A DNA stretch of 25,114 nucleotides from an uncultured Cytophagaceae bacterium (lineage in GTDB: Bacteria; Bacteroidota; Bacteroidia; Cytophagales; Spirosomataceae). A program made the translations under genes and the position numbers. Positions 7,492-16,400 of the stretch are shown here, one piece after another. Location: contig CALLKB010000234.1 of NCBI GenBank assembly GCA_938008575.1, positions 1 to 25,114 of the forward strand, given 5' to 3'. The notes beneath the pieces are model-generated. The model did not search any database, was not told the origin of the DNA, and saw only the letters and a list, made by a program, of their open reading frames with translations. The number at the start of each line of letters is the position of its first letter. The first letter of the stretch is position 1.

Positions 7492-7806
7492 TTATTTAAC
7501 TGAGATACCTTCGATTAACACTTGCGTCAAATCTTGACGGTGTCCATTCATTTTTTGGTAAGACTTTCTACGTTTCTTTTTGAATACCAAAACCTTCTCG
7601 CCACGAACGTGTGCTACGATTTTAGCTTGAACAGTCGCACCAGCTACTGTGGGTGCTCCTACGGAAATCTTTCCGTCATTGTCAACAAGTAATACCTTGT
7701 CGATAACCAGTGCAGCGCCTTCTGCTCCCGCTAAACGGTGAGTGTATACAGAACGGTCTTTTTCTACTTTAAATTGCTGCCCGGCAATTTCTACGATTGC
7801 GTACAT
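7492..7806 (-). CDS. rplU: 50S ribosomal protein L21
   Basis: The 104-residue protein starts MYAIVEIAGQQFKVEKD and includes the L21 signature region VRGEKVLVFKKKRRKSYQKMNGHRQ near residues 66-90 (basic rRNA-binding stretch), so it is full length. The frame stays open 10 codons further upstream, but those codons are leader sequence and the family starts at the Met at 7804-7806. It is first in the rplU-rpmA operon with a canonical promoter about 75 bases upstream; the ~70-base leader could hold a translational control site, although no clear structure was seen. Confidence 0.97.
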   Translation of the reverse strand: MYAIVEIAGQQFKVEKDRSVYTHRLAGAEGAALVIDKVLLVDNDGKISVGAPTVAGATVQAKIVAHVRGEKVLVFKKKRRKSYQKMNGHRQDLTQVLIEGISVK

Positions 7807-7879
7807 TTTATATGTATTTAAGTGAAACAATCCCACGAGGCCAGGTCGTTACCTTTACAAAGCCTTTTAAATGGGGTCG

Positions 7880-7910
7880 CAAATATAAAAAGGATTTGCT
7901 ACAAAGCAAA
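7880..7910 (-). promoter_or_regulatory. rplU-rpmA promoter (Bacteroidota type)
   Basis: On the minus strand TTTG (7910-7907) is followed after exactly 19 bases by TATATTTG (7887-7880), an exact TAnnTTTG -7 box. Transcription would begin near 7873, giving a leader of about 65-70 bases. A second TTTG at 7905-7902 gives 14-base spacing, which is too short. The -33 element starts only 4 bases beyond the purM stop and lies in a small hairpin (TTTGCT/AGCAAA). Confidence 0.72.
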
Positions 7911-7913
7911 GCC

Positions 7914-9083
7914 TTATTCGTAAATAAATTCTCCGTAAGTACTTTTTATCGTCAATTTCTTCGTTGGAGCCGCCTCCACATGCCCCACAATCTGCGCTGG
8001 AATACCAAATGACTCCGAAATCTGAATAATCTCATCCGCAAACTCCGGCGCCACATAAATCTCCATCCGATGTCCCATGTTAAACACCTTATACATCTCC
8101 TGAAAACTCGTACCACTCTCCTTTTGAATCAAATCAAACAGCGGCGGAATCGGAAATAAATTGTCCTTGATCACATGAACACCCTCCACAAAATGCATCA
8201 CTTTCGTCTGCGCGCCGCCCGAACAATGCACCATCCCATGAATCTGGGCTCTTAATGAGCCCAAAATCGCTTTGATTACCGGCGCATACGTCCGCGTTGG
8301 GGACAAAATCAATTGGCCTACGTTCAACGGTGTTTCTAGAACGGCTTCCGTCAACGAGCGTGAACCGGAATAAACCAAATCAGACGGCACCGATGGATCA
8401 AAACTCTCTGGATATTTTCCAGCCAAATAGTTCCCCAACACGTCATGACGCGCAGAGGTCAATCCATTGCTACCCATCCCACCGTTATACGTCTTTTCAT
8501 ACGTCGCTTGCCCATCCGAAGCCAATCCCACAATCACGTCGCCGGCTTGAATATTACCATTCGAAATCACATCCGAACGCTTCATCCGACCAATCACCGT
8601 ACTATCCACAATAATGGTACGCACCAAATCTCCCACATCTGCCGTCTCTCCTCCTGTGCTATATATCCCTAAACCATTCTCCCGCAACATCTCCAGCACC
8701 TCTTCGGTCCCATTAATAATCTCCGCAATCACCTCACCTGGAATCAAATTCTTGTTCCGACCAATTGTACTCGAAAGCAACATTTGATCCGTCGCGCCCA
8801 CACAGATTAAATCATCTGTATTCATCACAACCGCATCCTGCGCAATCCCTCTCCAAACCGAAATATCCCCCGTTTCCTTCCAATACAAATATGCCAAAGA
8901 CGATTTCGTTCCTGCCCCATCGGCATGCATGATGTTGCAATAATCCGCATCTCCACCCAAAATATCAGGTGAAATCTTGCAAAAAGCCTGCGGAAACAAA
9001 CCCTTATCTAAATTGGCAATGGCCTTGTGAACATCTTCTTTAGAAGCCGAAACTCCCCGTTGCATGTAGCGATCGGTTGACAT
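7914..9083 (-). CDS. purM: Phosphoribosylformylglycinamidine cyclo-ligase (AIR synthetase), Bacteroidota long form
   Basis: Closes the imidazole ring in purine synthesis, using ATP to convert FGAM to AIR. At 389 residues it is longer than the ~345-residue enterobacterial enzyme. It has the PurM-fold glycine-rich ATP site DGAGTK (55-60), MNTDD (87-91), GGETADVGD (134-142), a SNGLTSARHD substrate loop (205-214), HCSGGAQTK (286-294) and FNMGHRM (344-350), all in the usual order. By recall it closely resembles the annotated PurM of Bacteroides species; a generic 'AIR synthase-related' paralogue is the alternative. Two bases separate it from the hemB stop, so the two genes are co-transcribed. Confidence 0.92.
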   Translation of the reverse strand: MSTDRYMQRGVSASKEDVHKAIANLDKGLFPQAFCKISPDILGGDADYCNIMHADGAGTKSSLAYLYWKETGDISVWRGIAQDAVVMNTDDLICVGATDQMLLSSTIGRNKNLIPGEVIAEIINGTEEVLEMLRENGLGIYSTGGETADVGDLVRTIIVDSTVIGRMKRSDVISNGNIQAGDVIVGLASDGQATYEKTYNGGMGSNGLTSARHDVLGNYLAGKYPESFDPSVPSDLVYSGSRSLTEAVLETPLNVGQLILSPTRTYAPVIKAILGSLRAQIHGMVHCSGGAQTKVMHFVEGVHVIKDNLFPIPPLFDLIQKESGTSFQEMYKVFNMGHRMEIYVAPEFADEIIQISESFGIPAQIVGHVEAAPTKKLTIKSTYGEFIYE

Positions 9084-9085
9084 AT

Positions 9086-10057
9086 TTACGCTTGATTTAA
9101 TTGAGCAAATTCTTTGGCAAAATACGTCAGAATCACCTGCGCACCCGCCCGTTTAATCGATAATAAACTTTCCAACATCGCCTTCTCGCCATCCAACCAG
9201 CCATTTTGCGCAGCTGCTTTAATCATGGCATATTCTCCAGAAACATTATACGCCGCAATGGGCAAATGACTATTTTCACGCAACAAAGCAATGATATCTA
9301 GGTAGGCCAAAGCAGGCTTCACCATCAAGAAATCCGCACCTTCCGCCTCATCCAATTCCAATTCGATTAAGGCCTCCCGACGATTCGCGGGGTTCATTTG
9401 ATAAGTCTTTTTATCCCCAAATTTAGGTGCCGACTCCAATGCATCCCGGAAAGGGCCATAAAATGCACTCGCATATTTAGCCGTGTAAGCCATAATGCCC
9501 ACATTCGAGAATCCTGCACCGTCCAATGCCTCCCGCAAATAGCCCACACGCCCATCCATCATGTCCGAAGGCCCAATCAATCGAGAACCCGCTTGCGCTT
9601 GTGCAATCGCCATCTTGGCAAGTACCGGCAAAGTTTCATCATTCAAAATTTGACCGTCTTTCACAATCCCATCATGCCCATCTGAACTGTAAGGGTCCAT
9701 GGCCACGTCGGTCAACAAAGAAATTTCTGGAAAACGGCTTGAAACGGCGTGAATCGCATCTAAATACAAAGAACCCTTGCGGTAACTTTCTGATGCAATG
9801 GAATCCTTGAATGACTCCTCCACTTGCGGAAATAATGCGAATGAGCGAATACCTAATTCAACGCATTCCTCTATCTCCTTCAACAATAAATCAAGCGAAT
9901 AACGATGTATGCCCGGCATAGATACAATCGGGGTCTTTTTACCCGAACCCGACTGAACAAACAAGGGAAATAACATATCTTTCACCGACAGGCGAGTCTC
10001 CTCCACCATATCTCGAATGACTGCACTCTGACGATTTCTACGCGGCCTTTGTAACAT
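9086..10057 (-). CDS. hemB: Delta-aminolevulinic acid dehydratase (porphobilinogen synthase)
   Basis: Condenses two 5-aminolevulinates to porphobilinogen for haem. The 323 residues carry both active-site lysines, Lys194 (MAYTAKYASAFYGP) and the Schiff-base Lys247 (FLMVKPALAYLD). The metal region at 117-130 reads DVAMDPYSSDGHDG: Asp/Ser/His take the place of the three cysteines of zinc enzymes, so this should be a zinc-independent, Mg/K-type enzyme. The frame extends 7 codons to a TTG at 10078, but the ATG at 10055-10057 starts the conserved MLQRPRRNR segment and lies just after a good -7 box. The gene is followed by purM after 2 bases and preceded by the XRE regulator gene. Confidence 0.96.
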   Translation of the reverse strand: MLQRPRRNRQSAVIRDMVEETRLSVKDMLFPLFVQSGSGKKTPIVSMPGIHRYSLDLLLKEIEECVELGIRSFALFPQVEESFKDSIASESYRKGSLYLDAIHAVSSRFPEISLLTDVAMDPYSSDGHDGIVKDGQILNDETLPVLAKMAIAQAQAGSRLIGPSDMMDGRVGYLREALDGAGFSNVGIMAYTAKYASAFYGPFRDALESAPKFGDKKTYQMNPANRREALIELELDEAEGADFLMVKPALAYLDIIALLRENSHLPIAAYNVSGEYAMIKAAAQNGWLDGEKAMLESLLSIKRAGAQVILTYFAKEFAQLNQA

Positions 10058-10075
10058 ATCGAATGATTTAAGGCA

Positions 10076-10107
10076 CAAAGGTAGGAATTATTGCGGCAGT
10101 TGGGAAA
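10076..10107 (-). promoter_or_regulatory. Candidate hemB-purM promoter
   Basis: TACCTTTG (minus strand, 10083-10076) is an exact TAnnTTTG -7 box. A weak -33 (TTTC, 10107-10104) lies 20 bases upstream, inside the end of the XRE gene. The leader would be about 10-15 bases. If it is active, hemB can be expressed apart from the regulator gene. Confidence 0.6.
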
Positions 10108-10420
10108 GGATCTTGCTTAATTGTCGCTCCAACAAATGTAATTTATCAACATGTTGGACAAATTCCGCGCGTGTCACAAATCCATAACCCGCATAGACAT
10201 TCTCTGCCACTTGTACTTCAGGCTCCTCATCAAAAAATTGGGAAAGATTAAATTGCAAAATGTCCGATAACTGCACGAGACGTGTTAAGGTCAGCTCTGT
10301 CTTACCTTGCTCTAATTTGGAATAGGTCGAAATCGCCATACCCAATTTTAATGCCATATACTCCTGGCTATACTCGTGAGAAATTCGAATCTTCCGGAGT
10401 CTTGCTGCATATTTTTTCAT
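10088..10420 (-). CDS. XRE-family helix-turn-helix transcriptional regulator
   Basis: A 110-residue DNA-binding protein. Residues ~5-62 form a Cro/C1-type HTH: KKYAARLRKIRISHEYSQEY, then MALKLGMAISTYSKLEQGKT (recognition helix about 28-40) and LSDILQFNLSQFF. The remaining 45 residues are helical and may dimerise; no ligand domain is seen. An alternative start (TTG at 10450) would add 10 residues; the ATG at 10418-10420 directly precedes the HTH and is preferred. The gene lies 30 bases upstream of hemB on the same strand. Its target is unknown; autoregulation or control of hemB-purM are possibilities from position alone. Confidence 0.88.
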   Translation of the reverse strand: MKKYAARLRKIRISHEYSQEYMALKLGMAISTYSKLEQGKTELTLTRLVQLSDILQFNLSQFFDEEPEVQVAENVYAGYGFVTRAEFVQHVDKLHLLERQLSKILSQLPQ

Positions 10421-10499
10421 AAGGCAAGATAATGAATCGTATATACTCAACCGTTATGACCTCGCCGACAAAATAAGTCGTTTATCGAAATAATTTTTC

Positions 10500-11966
10500 C
10501 TATTGTGATGCGCCGAAGGCTTGAAGCCGAAGCGAATCTAAAATTGTCAAAATACCTTCCGACTCAAAACGTAAGCCTACACCTTCCAAAAGTGCCGCAA
10601 TTTCCCCTTGTAAGGGCTCCGAGGATTCTACCCAACGAGTCCAGAATTCCGACAAGGATTCTTCGTAAACTTCTTCCACCAAAGCGTAAAATTCTTGACA
10701 AGTATACCCATTTTTCAGTCGGCCATAGCGTTCCTGCATCAGCAACATAACGTCACGGAGCGATTTGGCATGTTGGAATTTCCGACGAATCAAAAGATCC
10801 AAACCTAAAGCCACCAAAGCCCCCTTAAAATAGATTGAAACTCGCTTACCCGGCAAGGCTGAACCATAACCGTCCAACCACAAATCAATCGAACTTTCAA
10901 TCAAAGACTGCTTAGAGGTTCCATCCCGCTCAAAATGTAATTTCAAATTACCGGCCAATAAATTCACATATTCCTCCGCATTCACCACACCCGAAGCCCA
11001 CAAAAACCAATCCCCCAAATAAGTCGTAATCCCCTCAATTATCCAACCCGTGTCAAAAATAACCGCTTTGGTATAATCATAGGGCAATAACGCTTTCGGT
11101 CGGATCGTCGCCACATTCCATACATGATACAATTCATGCGAACCCAAACCAATCAAATCCTCATAAGAATCCCGATCCTCCGGACCCATCACCATCATCG
11201 TCGATTTCTTATGCTCAACTCCGTGATAGAATGGTTTAGGGCAAATCCACAACATAAAACGATATTCTCGAACAGGAAATTCCCCCATATAATCGAGCTG
11301 ATAGGTAACAAATTTCTGGTAGGCCTTGAGCAGTCGGTCTGAAAAATGCGTCTTTGGGCCCAAGCCTTGTAAATAGAATTTCACCCCATGGGTTTTCCAA
11401 GCATGTGTATGGATTTGAGGCGCAGCCAGAAATGGCGAATCGACCAGTTCGCGATACGATTTTGCCCGAAATTTATTTCCGTAAGTCCTTAATGCACAGG
11501 ATGTTTCGTAACCCCCTGCCGGCGTGATTTTCGCCGGAAACGAACCAGCTAATTCCTGCCACACCTCCGGCGAAAATCCCACCGGCGGTAACAATACCTC
11601 CACCTCACATGCCCGATTTTCTCCTCGATGTGGAAACAAAAGACAATTCACAAAATTGATGTAAACCATCGAATCATCCACCCAAGATCCGCCCGCATCT
11701 GGCTGCTCCGCATGGTAGCGATAGGAAACCGTAATGGGTTTCAACTCCAGAATATCAACCGTCCACGTGCACAAATCCGATTTCACCACCGGTACTTCTG
11801 AACAAGTCACCGTCGCGATGTTTTTCGCAAAATGTTGCACCTGATAACGCCCCGGTCGCCAAATAGGCAAATGTAATGCCAGCGGCCCTGTGCGCGAAGG
11901 CATAAATGTCAACTCAATATCCAACGCATGAAACGATGGCTTTATTCGATATTTCAAAGTCCTCAT
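10500..11966 (-). CDS. M61-family (glycyl aminopeptidase-like) metallopeptidase, short form
   Basis: A zinc metallopeptidase of clan MA. A beta-rich N-terminal domain (about 1-170) leads to the catalytic domain with GVEH (249-252), the zinc motif HELYH (277-281) and the third ligand Glu311 in WIIEG. The usual M61 protein has ~600 residues and a C-terminal PDZ domain; this one stops at 488 with no GxxxxDxI-like PDZ sequence, and it has no signal peptide, so it looks cytosolic. Its ATG overlaps the recO stop by 4 bases (ATGA, 11963-11966), making it the last gene of the four-gene unit that begins at 17844. Substrate unknown. Confidence 0.88.
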   Translation of the reverse strand: MRTLKYRIKPSFHALDIELTFMPSRTGPLALHLPIWRPGRYQVQHFAKNIATVTCSEVPVVKSDLCTWTVDILELKPITVSYRYHAEQPDAGGSWVDDSMVYINFVNCLLFPHRGENRACEVEVLLPPVGFSPEVWQELAGSFPAKITPAGGYETSCALRTYGNKFRAKSYRELVDSPFLAAPQIHTHAWKTHGVKFYLQGLGPKTHFSDRLLKAYQKFVTYQLDYMGEFPVREYRFMLWICPKPFYHGVEHKKSTMMVMGPEDRDSYEDLIGLGSHELYHVWNVATIRPKALLPYDYTKAVIFDTGWIIEGITTYLGDWFLWASGVVNAEEYVNLLAGNLKLHFERDGTSKQSLIESSIDLWLDGYGSALPGKRVSIYFKGALVALGLDLLIRRKFQHAKSLRDVMLLMQERYGRLKNGYTCQEFYALVEEVYEESLSEFWTRWVESSEPLQGEIAALLEGVGLRFESEGILTILDSLRLQAFGASQ

Positions 11967-12649
11967 GACAATACTTCTTGTAAAACCTGCAATGACCTCA
12001 ATTCCCCAAAGGACTCCATGTGCAAGCCATAATAATAAATCAAAGCGCGTAAAATCGCGGCGCGCTGCACCCGATTAACCCCTACGCCATCCCCATAATC
12101 TGCATCAAACAATTCCTGCACAGTCGAAGCTTCTAAATCGCCCATCCCCGGAACGCCAGCCTCCCGCAATTGATCCAAAAACTCCGCCACCTGACCCGCA
12201 TGGAATCCCAAAAACTCACTCAAACGCCACAAAAACTGCAAATGGAAATTCTCCAAATGCCCCTTGCCCTGATCCAATATCTGAAAAGACTCCTCCAAAA
12301 ACGAAAACAACACCGGATTCGCCTCCTCTTCCCGCAACACCTTACTCAATACCTCCGTCAAAAACAACGCGATACTCGATGAAGCAATATCAAAGGGAAT
12401 CTTTCGATAAGGATAATAGCATTTGGCCTCTGAAATCCGATGCAAACCCTTTCCTGGCTTGTGATATACCTCTAAATCCAATAAGGTCAATGGCTGAAAC
12501 AAGGCAATTTTATGTTTGGCCTTTGCTGAACGCACACCATTTTCCACATAGGAACTGATGCCAAATTCGGCGGTGTAAATAGTCACCAACAGGGATGATT
12601 CCCTGTATTTCATGTATTGAATGACGATTCCTTTGGTCTTATTCAGCAT
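11963..12649 (-). CDS. recO: DNA repair protein RecO
   Basis: RecO helps RecR load RecA onto SSB-coated single-stranded DNA in RecFOR gap repair. The 228 residues begin MLNKTKGIVIQYMKYRESSL, the N-terminal OB fold, with YTAEFGISSYVENGVRSAK matching the conserved Tyr-t-xx-G-xxxyvaxGvr-k pattern (26-45), followed by an all-helical C-terminal domain. No Cys4 zinc finger is present, as in several RecO lineages. The gene overlaps the acyltransferase gene upstream by 11 bases and the M61 gene downstream by 4 bases, which points to coupled translation. Confidence 0.93.
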   Translation of the reverse strand: MLNKTKGIVIQYMKYRESSLLVTIYTAEFGISSYVENGVRSAKAKHKIALFQPLTLLDLEVYHKPGKGLHRISEAKCYYPYRKIPFDIASSSIALFLTEVLSKVLREEEANPVLFSFLEESFQILDQGKGHLENFHLQFLWRLSEFLGFHAGQVAEFLDQLREAGVPGMGDLEASTVQELFDADYGDGVGVNRVQRAAILRALIYYYGLHMESFGELRSLQVLQEVLS

Positions 12650-13418
12650 GATCCAAGCCTATTTCCTGCTGCAAACGAGTCAATATTTCCTCTGTCGTCG
12701 CATCTGCCGAAAAGCGAATCGGCTCACGGAACTCGACCGTCAGCGTCGTATTACGCTTCCGCATCAATAATCCCTTTTTGTCAAATGCCCGTCGGAACCC
12801 ATTAATACGCACCGGCACCACAATCGGATTTTCTCCTTTGATCAAATGCGCCGTTCCCTTCCGCAAGGGTGCATATGCACGTGTCGTTCCCTGTGGAAAA
12901 CTAATGACCCAACCGAATTTTAAGCCTTTCCCAATCTTCTCGACCGCCGCCAAATCTACCTCGCGCTTCACATCAACCCCCTCGGCTCGCCAAGAGCGGT
13001 TCACCAAAATCGCTCCCGCCTGCGCAAAAACCCTTGGCAATAAACCATCATTTTTCATCGTTTCAGAAGCCGCCACATAAAAAAGATTGGAACGAGGGGC
13101 CAATAAATAAAACGGATAATTTAACGTATTCCGAAAACCCCATTTGACCGAAAAAAAGATATGATACAAACACACCACATCCATGAAATAAGTCTGGTGA
13201 TTGGGTAAAAAAAGCACGCCTTCATTGGGCAAATTTTCCAAATGCTCCGTTCCCGTAATCTTCGTTTTGTTGTAAACCGTTAATCGATTATAGGAAATAA
13301 AGCCCAAAATCATCATCACAATCCGCTTAAACAATATGGGATTGCCAAAGGGGTCTCGCTCTCCCAATCCGAGCGTGTCCATGAAACGAAACACTTTGGC
13401 CAACTTTGACTGACTCAT
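12639..13418 (-). CDS. PlsC-like 1-acylglycerol-3-phosphate acyltransferase (lysophospholipid acyltransferase family)
   Basis: Acyltransferase-family membrane enzyme expected to acylate lysophosphatidate or a similar acceptor. Among 259 residues, the first catalytic block is LPNHQTYFMD (71-80): the His and Asp are five residues apart, not four as in the NHx4D consensus. Block III is FPQGTTR (174-180), with Gln instead of the usual Glu and one extra Thr before Arg (consensus FPEGTR). A hydrophobic segment near 30-42 may anchor it. Both variants agree with an atypical Bacteroidota subgroup rather than a broken gene, since the frame is intact. The ATG is one base after the stop of the large secreted protein gene, and its end overlaps recO. 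Confidence 0.85.
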   Translation of the reverse strand: MSQSKLAKVFRFMDTLGLGERDPFGNPILFKRIVMMILGFISYNRLTVYNKTKITGTEHLENLPNEGVLFLPNHQTYFMDVVCLYHIFFSVKWGFRNTLNYPFYLLAPRSNLFYVAASETMKNDGLLPRVFAQAGAILVNRSWRAEGVDVKREVDLAAVEKIGKGLKFGWVISFPQGTTRAYAPLRKGTAHLIKGENPIVVPVRINGFRRAFDKKGLLMRKRNTTLTVEFREPIRFSADATTEEILTRLQQEIGLDHAE

Positions 13419-13419
13419 A

Positions 13420-16400
13420 TTAAAATCCTCCTTTTTTCGACTTCGTTGCGGGCACCGTTGATTTAACTGGCGCGGCCGCCTTTTTCACTTTTTTGGTTGG
13501 TGTAGTTCCTCGATAATATGCCAAGAATCGCTTCACAAATGCATCTTTCTCATCACCTGCCGCTTCCACAACGACCAATTTACCCTTTTTATCTGATTTA
13601 ACCGCTTCTCGAATACTGGCCAAAAAGGCGGGATCCGAGGAATAAACACCTAGCTCGCCATTGAAATAGGCAAAATAATACCATAAATCTTCAGATAGTT
13701 CCCAATACCCATAAAACTCCTCTTTGCTCGGTTTCTTAATCACTTCCATATACCCTCGAACCGTCGCATTCACATCCACCGGACCCACATTTACCCAAGG
13801 AATTCCGCCAACCGAATAAAAAGCAGATGTGTTTGGAGACCAAACCCATGAAACCCCCGAAAAGTTAATCGAATTAGCGAATTCCGGTGCCACTTTATCT
13901 AAGGCCATGTGCACCTGATCCATTTTGGTCCGCATTGCCTCCGGAATCGCTTTTCCTAATACTTGTTCTGCTCGGTTTAAATAAGCATCCCGACGCTCTG
14001 GGTCATCCGCAGGGTCACTTTGAATTCCCTCGTCCAACAAATATTTGACGATGCGATCGCCCATCACCTTCAACAATTTGGCTGGATACGGAAATTGTAA
14101 ATTCACCCAGGTATCCAAACGCGGCAACAAACTATCCGTTGACATATTTAAATGCCCAAAGGCCCGAATGGACTGATTTCCCGTAAACAATTGGATCGGA
14201 CCCTCTGCTTCTACTCGATGCTTATCAATAAACAATTGCATCTGCGTCTGCTTTCCCTTTACCTCATAGCGATCATTCGCCTCAATCACATCCCCTTCCG
14301 CCTGAAATAATACGGGATCCAAATCATCCGATTGTGGACTTAAAAATGTCGGATACAATCGGTTTTGCGCATTGATAAAAATTCCAGCGGTAATCGGCCG
14401 ACCGGCCTCATCATGCAGATCTTTGTTCAAGACCAAATGCGGTTCTTCACCTTTGTTGCTCTCAAAAGGAATCCAAGCAGCCCGGAAATTAGGCAAACCA
14501 ATCACCGGTCGAATGAATCCTTTAAAGTTCAAATTAGGCAAGCGCGTATCCAACGAAACCTCGCCCTTGAATTGCTGATGTTTACTGAAACGCAGGGGTA
14601 CTTTCTCCGACAAAAGTCCATCAGCCGTAATGTAACTTTTCCCCTCAAAATGAAAGTTTCGCAAAGCAACGGCCACGGTATCCCCGTCACTGCGAGGAAA
14701 TTGGTAATTAGCCTCCCCTTTCCAGCCGGCGGAATTTCCTTCCGAAATCTTTAAATCCTTCAACAAATGTTTGCCATTTAGAACTGCTTTTGCACCCGAA
14801 AAAGGTTTAAAAGCTCCATCTTTTTGAATCCCCAGAATACCTTTTTCAGGATACAATAATGCCGAACCCACCTCCACTTCTTTCACACCACTTAGTGCCA
14901 AATACTGCGCTTTCAAATCATATGACGCATTTGTTGCCTTGATCATAGACCCCGCAACACCCGTACTATCCAAACTTTTTAGCTCGAAACCCTTTTGGCC
15001 CCCCATCAAAAACTTCTGATTCGTCAAATCCCAAGTCGCCTCAGCCAATGAACTTTGATATGCCACATACGGAAATGTAATCGCCGACCCCATGTCGCCT
15101 TTCATAGGACGAATCATGACTTTATGAGTTGACATATTTGCCTCGAGCGCCACCCGATCCATGAAAACAGAGGGCGGGAATAGCGCCATTTGTTTACCGA
15201 TTTTCAAGTTCGCCTCCGATGCAGTCCACAGAGAAGCATCAAAACGGAAATTGGACGATTCCATAATCCCGTCTTGCAAGGTTAAATTCCCCCGACCGAA
15301 AACCTGTTTTTGGTGCATGCCCAGCGACCCTGTCAATTGCACTTCTTTTTTATACAATGAAATGGATTGTTTAAATGGCAGCATCCAAAGGCTATCGCTT
15401 TCTTGCATCCAGGTGAAACGATGCTCGCCCATTTGCATATCAGGAAACCCTTTCCCTTGCATCGTTGCCTCGATGCTAGTTGCAATCAGGGAATCCGGGT
15501 AAAAATGTGACTCTTTTTGATTCGAAATGAGCCCTTGATACGTCATCGAACCCGCCGCGGAAAGACCCATTTTATTCATCAACATGGGACTTTTTAGTTG
15601 ATAAATCGCCTTGTTGCGGTAAATGCTAAACGGCAATTTTTGATTGTACGAAAAGCCAAAACTCTGATCTGGCATCAATACCAAAGAAGCCTTAAATGTG
15701 GGAAACAGGCCATCCGAATAGAAACTTCCCTCAAACGTAATTTCCTTCTGGGTTAAACTGTCTAGCTCGATGCGTGGAACTTGAAAATAATGTTTTTTGC
15801 TGTAAACGCCTGCCGAGCGCCAAGGCTCATCAAAATAGGAGACAACCCCTTTCGGAATAATCAATTTAGGAAATGCAGCAAGACCTAGTCGGCCAGATTT
15901 ATTGTTCGGGGGTGCTAATAGAATATGACCAGCCTCGTAGCGAAACTGCCCCCCCAGCTCACGATTCGTCCCCTTTCGAACGAAGGTAATCGAATCAATC
16001 TGAGGAAGATTAATCGAATAATCCGTGAAATTAAAGCGAAATCCCTGTCCTCGGAAGCGGTAATTCCCAATCTTAATTTCGCCCATAAAATCGAAGTCAC
16101 GCCCCTGCCCAAACACAATTTGATTATTCGAAGGAATAAAATTGGCCTTCAAAGAATCCGACACCATGACTTCCTTAATGCCGCGAATCACGAGTTTTTG
16201 TTGGCCTAAATCCAAAGAAATATTCGCCGTATCTTTCGCCAACATCCCCCCAAACGATGGCACATAAAACCGATCAAAATCCTTTTGTGCATATTTCACT
16301 TGGGCATAATGACGGCCCAAACGCGTGAAAGAAACGTCGCCACTCAGCTCGTCAAAATTCAAATATCCAGCATGTTTGAACTGCTGAAAACCGCCTTGCA

